From positions 186,001-250,000 of the forward strand of contig JAUIRK010000994.1 of assembly GCA_030549495.1 (NCBI GenBank): DNA of 64,000 bases, given 5' to 3'. A program made the position numbers and the translations under genes. Source of the DNA: Nectonema munidae (lineage: Eukaryota > Nematomorpha > Nectonematoida > Nectonematidae). Below, one piece after another: positions 59,502 through 64,000 of this stretch (position 1 is its first letter; every line of letters starts with the position of its first letter). Under the pieces are notes generated by a model. It saw only the letters and a program-made list of their open reading frames with translations, was not told where the DNA came from and searched no databases.

Positions 59502-59700
59502 AAGTGTTTCGCTTTCATACAACATAGTGCAATCGTGAGCATACTTAAAATATTAAAATTAAGAGCATCAAAGTAACATATATCATTGATACATAATGTA
59601 AAATGAATAAATTCAAGTATAGAACTTTGAGAAACTCTTCAAGTTACTAGAATCATGTTTACTATTTTCAATCATATTAAGTATGGGGGGGGGGGGATTG
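59502..59700 (-). mobile_element. LINE reverse transcriptase core fragment, right of P2
   Basis: The minus strand reads RVSQSSILEFIHFTLCIND, a worn GVPQGSILGP motif, then a degraded YADD region (LSMLTIALCCMKAK). It is cut at 59502 by P2; the remainder is at 54050-54666. Confidence 0.6.
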
Positions 59701-60059
59701 ATCAAATAGCTTTATCAAATATTTGCTGTTAATAATTAAAAAATTTTAAAATTAATTTATTGCTATTTTTGGATATCGTCAATAAAATAGCACTATAAGA
59801 AATAATACGAGTTTGGGCAGTGGCGGATACAGAAATTAACCATAGGGGGCCAACTTTAAAAAAATATTAGTTTTGTTTTTCATCGTCTTGGTAACTTTTT
59901 TATTATGGTATATCTTAAGATCATTATAAATTTTATAATGAAAAATACATCATTTATTAACGTATTCCACTACCATACAAGTCTTGATGCTTTAGGAAAG
60001 AGCAAAATCAGTAAGGGGAATTTCTGAAGCCATTCTTCCTGTGCCTGCCCAATCTGGAT

Positions 60060-60222
60060 CGGTCAATGGGGTTGGAGAAATGATTCTAGTTAAAAAAGAA
60101 TACTCAAATAAAGCATATAAAAATTCTAAAATGAGATTTTTAGAATTACTTGTTTGAGTGAGATCTAAATTAAAATCCTCACAAATTATTATTTTTATCT
60201 CTTCCATAAGTTCATGAACCAA
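60060..60222 (-). mobile_element. LINE endonuclease fragment
   Basis: The minus frame reads IIICEDFNLDLTQTSNSKNL then FLTRIISPTPLTD, the (I/G)GDFN(I/L)D and (T)xIxxPTR(I/L)T motifs of an APE-type LINE endonuclease. It has the same strand as the RT pieces at 59502 and 54050, so it is perhaps the same copy. Confidence 0.55.
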
Positions 60223-60489
60223 GCAAAGTCAAATAAAAAGTTAGAAATATTAGTATAAAATAATTTCTTTCCATGTAAGGGGCAGAAGTTACTGGGTAAA
60301 TTTCTGATAAATAAAAAATTATTATACTACTTTTGAAATCATTAATTAAGTTTCTAACAGATTCTAACTTTAACAATTCAAGTGAAAAATATTAAAGTTA
60401 TTATTTTTTTTGATAAAAATTCCAAACAATGTATTTAATCCATAATATTTAAAGTTTATTTTAGATAAATTAGATTTAGTGAGCTGATT

Positions 60490-61840
60490 TAGCAACCTAC
60501 TTCATATGATTCGTATAGACCAATTTCTCTCTTATCCAGTTTTACCAAGGTTTTTGAAAAAATTATCTCTACCAAATTGGTTAAATTATCTAATAAACAT
60601 TGATTTTTTTTTACAAACATCAGTGCTCATTAGAAATTTGTCTTCTTGATTGAGCTCATTATGTTTAACAATGCCTACTCGAAACTAACAATTTTAAAAG
60701 TGTTTCATTATTTCTGACTATAAATCTTTTGTTCGTGGCATCAGAGGTATTACTAAAACAACAAATGGCAAAAGAAAAAGATTGATAATTAAATTAATTA
60801 CTATAATAAATTTCTTCTTCTTCTTGAAAGAATTGGACTGACTAGTATATATATTTTACTGTTTGATCTATCACAAATCATTTGTTTCGAAATTTCTTTT
60901 TTGCATGAGTATCTTTAATATTAAAAAATCTTTTGACCCTTTTAGGTCCATAACATAAAATGTCTCATTACCATTTCAGAAGTATTTGTGTTGTTCCAAC
61001 AGCGAAGGTTATTTTTGAATTCTTACTTATGATTTTAATAAATTCGTAATTGGTTGATTATTATTAATTTTATTTTTTTCAAATAATGTCTCAGTTTTTC
61101 TTTATATATACTTAAAATAATAATTAATTATTTAAAACAAACAGCTCTACAATAAATACCGGAGTTTCCCAAGGCTCAATACTCGGGCCGCTTTTGTTTC
61201 TGATATATGTTAATGACTTTCATGCATCTAACCCTATGATAACTTCGCGGTTTTGCTGACCACATCACAGTAAGTGTTCCATTTTCTTTGGCTAACCTTC
61301 CATTAACTATGAATTTTTTTTAAAAAGGATCCTGTTCCTATTTTCAAATGGTGTGATAAAAACAATATGCATTTGAATCAAACCAAATAAAAAAGGTATG
61401 CTTTTTGGTATATCTTCTAGGAAAATTATAAAAGATGAATTTAACTTTGAAATCGTTGAGAGCTTCAAAAATCTGGGGTTCATTATTGATTGTAGACTTA
61501 ATTGGAATCAACATATATCTCATATTAATGCGATTCTCTCCAGGAATATTGGAATACTTAGACACAACAAATCTTTGTTCCCTACTAGTATAAAGCTTTT
61601 GTTATACAATAGTTTTTTTCTTCCACATTTGAACTATTGTATAGTTCTTTGGGGTCGTAAAAACTTTAATTACCTTCTGTTAACACTAAAAAGAATTGTA
61701 CGGTACGTATGTGGTGGCCATTTTCTATCCCACACTGATCAATTTTTTGTAAGGTTAAACTCACTTAAGGTAGCCGACTTATATGTGTACATTTTATCTA
61801 TACTCACTTATAAAATATTAAATCGATTTTTACCTTGATG
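60490..61840 (+). mobile_element. Decayed LINE reverse transcriptase, plus strand
   Basis: In order: YRPISLLSSFTKVFEKII near 60510-60565, INTGVSQGSILGPLLFLIY near 61155-61215, a worn FADD box near 61245, then an open stretch (61398-61838) with FKNLGFIIDCRLNWNQHIS, YNSFFLPHLNYCIVLWG and ILTYKILNRFLP. This is jockey/CR1-like. Many frame breaks before 61390, few after. Confidence 0.75.
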
Positions 61841-61849
61841 ATTTTATTA

Positions 61850-63274
61850 CGTATAATAACGAAGTTCAGCAGTATAATTTACGAAATAATAAATGTTTTG
61901 ATTGGCTTTTCAAACTTCAATCAAATTTATTATAATTTGCAATTTTCAAACTTCTAGTGCCTTTTAACTTCTAACAGATATAATATAAGATTGATCGATG
62001 AATTTTTGCCAAAAAATTTTTAACGAAAGTTAACTGCTTATTATTTGCGCTTTCTAATTATAGTAATGGCGCTTCTAGTTATATTAACTATATTTTTTTA
62101 TTTTGAACTAATTATGGTAGCGCTATTAGTTTAATTATAACTCAATGAGTGGTACAATTCATTTTATTAGTATGCAGCTAAAATTTAGGTACAATCAAAC
62201 TGGGATATTTAAATGATTACGATACTGTTTATGATAAATTTTTGTAATTTTCGAGAATAAAAAAATTTCTTAGATTGTTGCTTATTACATATTTTTTACT
62301 GAACGTTATAGAGCAAAATTTACTTTTATATTATATTCTAATTTTTTCAACATTCTCTAGTTTCATTCTTTAATATGATCAACTTGAAATTAATTCAAAG
62401 AGTATAAGTAAACACAAAAAGATACAAAATGCATCACCAACTAAATACGATTGAAAAATTGTTTCAAAAACAAAATAAGAGATAATTTTATTGTTAGATT
62501 TTTTTTTTATCAATTTTCATGTAGTAATAAAATCAATAAAATGAAATGAGTAAAATATAGCTTTGGTTTGAATATGAGCAAAGAATCAAATTCTTTCAAA
62601 TGATTTCAGATTGCCATCTCTTTAACTTTAAGCAAAATCTACTTCTAAGTATTCTTAGAAATAAATAAAAATATTTATATATTTTTGAAATATCAGACAT
62701 AAGGTTCAATATTTGTATAATGAACATAGTAGTAAAAATATTTGGGGGGGGGGGGCACTGCCCCCCCCTCTCTGGCTACGCTCCTGCTTATATATCAGTT
62801 CTTTACTCAAAATTTTACCCATTTGTCTAAATTTAAAAAAGTTTAGCTGTGCATTTTTTTTAATTTGCATGTCATTTCATATAAAAAATTAAACTTAAGA
62901 CATCAGTTTTTCAAAGGCATTTGGTTTTAATTTTTTTTTCAAAAACTTTCTACTCACACTAAGCTTTGTTCCTTTACTAGGTTGTGTAATAAAAAAGTTC
63001 ATTCTTTATTTTTATTGAATTTTCTGTCTTTTTCTATGATTTACAAAAACACACCATTAGACCAAAATGATAGGTTTTTTAAGTTGTATTTTTGCAACCT
63101 TGGTCACTAAAGAGAGTGTCATTTAATTTTTTATCTAATGATTATGAATAAAATTATTTAGTGCATTATAAATGTACTAATTATTCATGATTTTTAGTTT
63201 ATTATAACTTTTGCGAATGTTTTCCTTAAAATTTCCTAACCTAAGCTTACGATGCACTTAAATTTTTTTTCAAG
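61850..63274. other. Intergenic or 5' intron of NOG1
   Basis: Mostly AT-rich; a G/C-run hairpin at 62741-62770. The short first coding exon of NOG1 (about 16 residues in other animals) should lie in or beyond this stretch but I could not recognise it. Confidence 0.4.
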
Positions 63275-63549
63275 GATTTCATAGATGTTACTCTTTCCAA
63301 AACTCAAAGGAAAACGCCCACAGTTTGTCACAGGAGCTTCAAGTTGTCTCGCATTCGTTCTTTTTACATGCGAAAAGTGCGCTTCACGCAACAGACATAT
63401 CGCGACAAACTCGCTCTAATAATCTCAGAGTTTCCGAAAGTCGATGATTTGCACCCCTTCTACACTGATTTATTGAATGTTCTCTATGATAAAGACCACT
63501 TTAAATTAGCTTTAGGCCAGTTAAATACTGCTAAAAGTTTGATTGACAA
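63275..63549 (+). CDS. GTPBP4: NOG1/GTPBP4 nucleolar GTPase, second coding exon
   Basis: Acceptor TTTTTTCAAG, then GAT TTC. Encodes [34 protein letters not shown], then [20 protein letters not shown] and [12 protein letters not shown], almost identical in kind to the start of animal NOG1 ([32 protein letters not shown]). NOG1 is a GTPase needed for 60S ribosome assembly in the nucleolus. The exon begins where the 16-residue first exon of other species would end. Donor GTAGCG. Confidence 0.93.
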
Positions 63550-63613
63550 GTAGCGTTTCACAAATCGATCATATTGACAAATTAGTTTCAATATAACGTT
63601 TTCTGTTTACTAG
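63550..63613 (+). other. NOG1 intron, 64 bp
   Basis: GTAGCG to TTTACTAG. Phase 2: AA plus C make the Asn of IDN. Shows that very short introns are used in this genome. Confidence 0.88.
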
Positions 63614-63697
63614 CCTTGGGAAGGAATATGGCAGACTTCTGAAGTTTGGAGATTCACAGTATCGATGTAAGCAATTGAAGATAGCTGCTCTTGGAAG
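63614..63697 (+). CDS. GTPBP4: NOG1/GTPBP4 third coding exon, gene continues past the window
   Basis: Encodes LGKEYGRLLKFGDSQYRCKQ followed by LKIAALGR, matching [28 protein letters not shown] of human NOG1. The donor is GTTTCT at 63698, with the Arg codon split. The G domain would follow beyond 64000; no further exon was recognised in 63700-64000. Confidence 0.9.
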
Positions 63698-64000
63698 GTT
63701 TCTTTTTTTTATAGATAAGATCAATCCTATACTGATATTAGTAATTAGTTGGGAAATCAAATACTCGTAAGCGAAATCTTATATTAATTAATTGAGAGAA
63801 ATTAAACCTCCCCGTTTGACAGTGGGTTACTTACTAGAAATGATTGTTCAAGCGAGTTTGACTGTACAATGTACATATACTGTGAAAAATTTCTGATCAA
63901 TACATTTATTTTGTGGGATGTGGTTTAAATATTTTAGGGGAGCTTTTAAAAATGATCACCATAACTAGGTAGTTATTAATGAAGTTAGACTTTTAGGATG

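Larger units (their letters stand above)
59818..62786. mobile_element. Possible composite unit bounded by inverted CAGTGGCGG-type ends
   Basis: Left CAGTGGCGGATACAGAA followed by GGGGGCC; right read inward CAGGAGCGTAGCCAGAG followed by G runs. Such ends are common on non-autonomous elements. The interior holds LINE pieces on both strands. No target duplication was found, so the pairing may be chance. Confidence 0.3.

Overview
The window is AT-rich eukaryotic nuclear DNA in which single-copy genes are embedded in layered DNA transposons and LINE remnants. GT-AG introns (one of 64 bp, others of several kb), tRNA-like SINE copies and many hAT, pogo, Tc1-like and TTAA-target elements point to an invertebrate, probably an arthropod such as a crustacean. 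The species cannot be fixed from the sequence. I see no bacterial operon, CRISPR array, rRNA, LTR element or Polinton.

Host genes. (1) An NAD kinase on the minus strand covers 2868-18221. Eight coding exons could be placed and all junctions keep frame; the N-terminal exon was not found. (2) An LSM12-like gene (44769-45401) and a TPR-repeat gene (45500-47587) lie head to tail on the minus strand, both intronless and only 98 bp apart. (3) The 5' part of a NOG1/GTPBP4 nucleolar GTPase begins on the plus strand at 63275 and runs off the right edge.

Transposon layers. 1-2.3 kb holds a broken BED-finger hAT. 9.6-12.0 kb is a ZBED5-like hAT ('hAT-C'), with further copies at 34.1-43.3 kb and 49.2-51.1 kb. 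25.1-31.2 kb is a hAT ('hAT-A') interrupted by a smaller hAT ('B1', 25599-26846, target duplication GTGATGAG) and by a 2.4 kb TIR element ('X1', 27610-30041, target duplication TAA) whose transposase-like protein I cannot place in a superfamily. 31629-33899 is an almost whole hAT with perfect 8-bp target duplications. 34.1-43.3 kb is a four-level nest: hAT-C > hAT-B2 > X2 > P1. P1 (36971-41686) and P2 (54673-59497) are opposite-facing copies of a large non-autonomous piggyBac-like element (CCCTATTAGTGCT ends, TTAA target) built mostly of two ~150-bp satellite-like arrays. They flank the LSM12/TPR gene pair. P2 lies in a minus-strand LINE and itself carries a pogo/Tigger element (56148-57959). 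LINE pieces occupy 18.6-19.4 kb and 54-62 kb.

Several insertions can be checked against an uninterrupted counterpart inside this same window (P1 in X2's frame, pogo in P2 versus P1, X1 and B1 in hAT-A, hAT-A in a repeat also present at 49.1 kb). This allows much of the insertion history to be read directly. Stretches not listed hold AT-rich intronic or intergenic sequence in which I recognise nothing.
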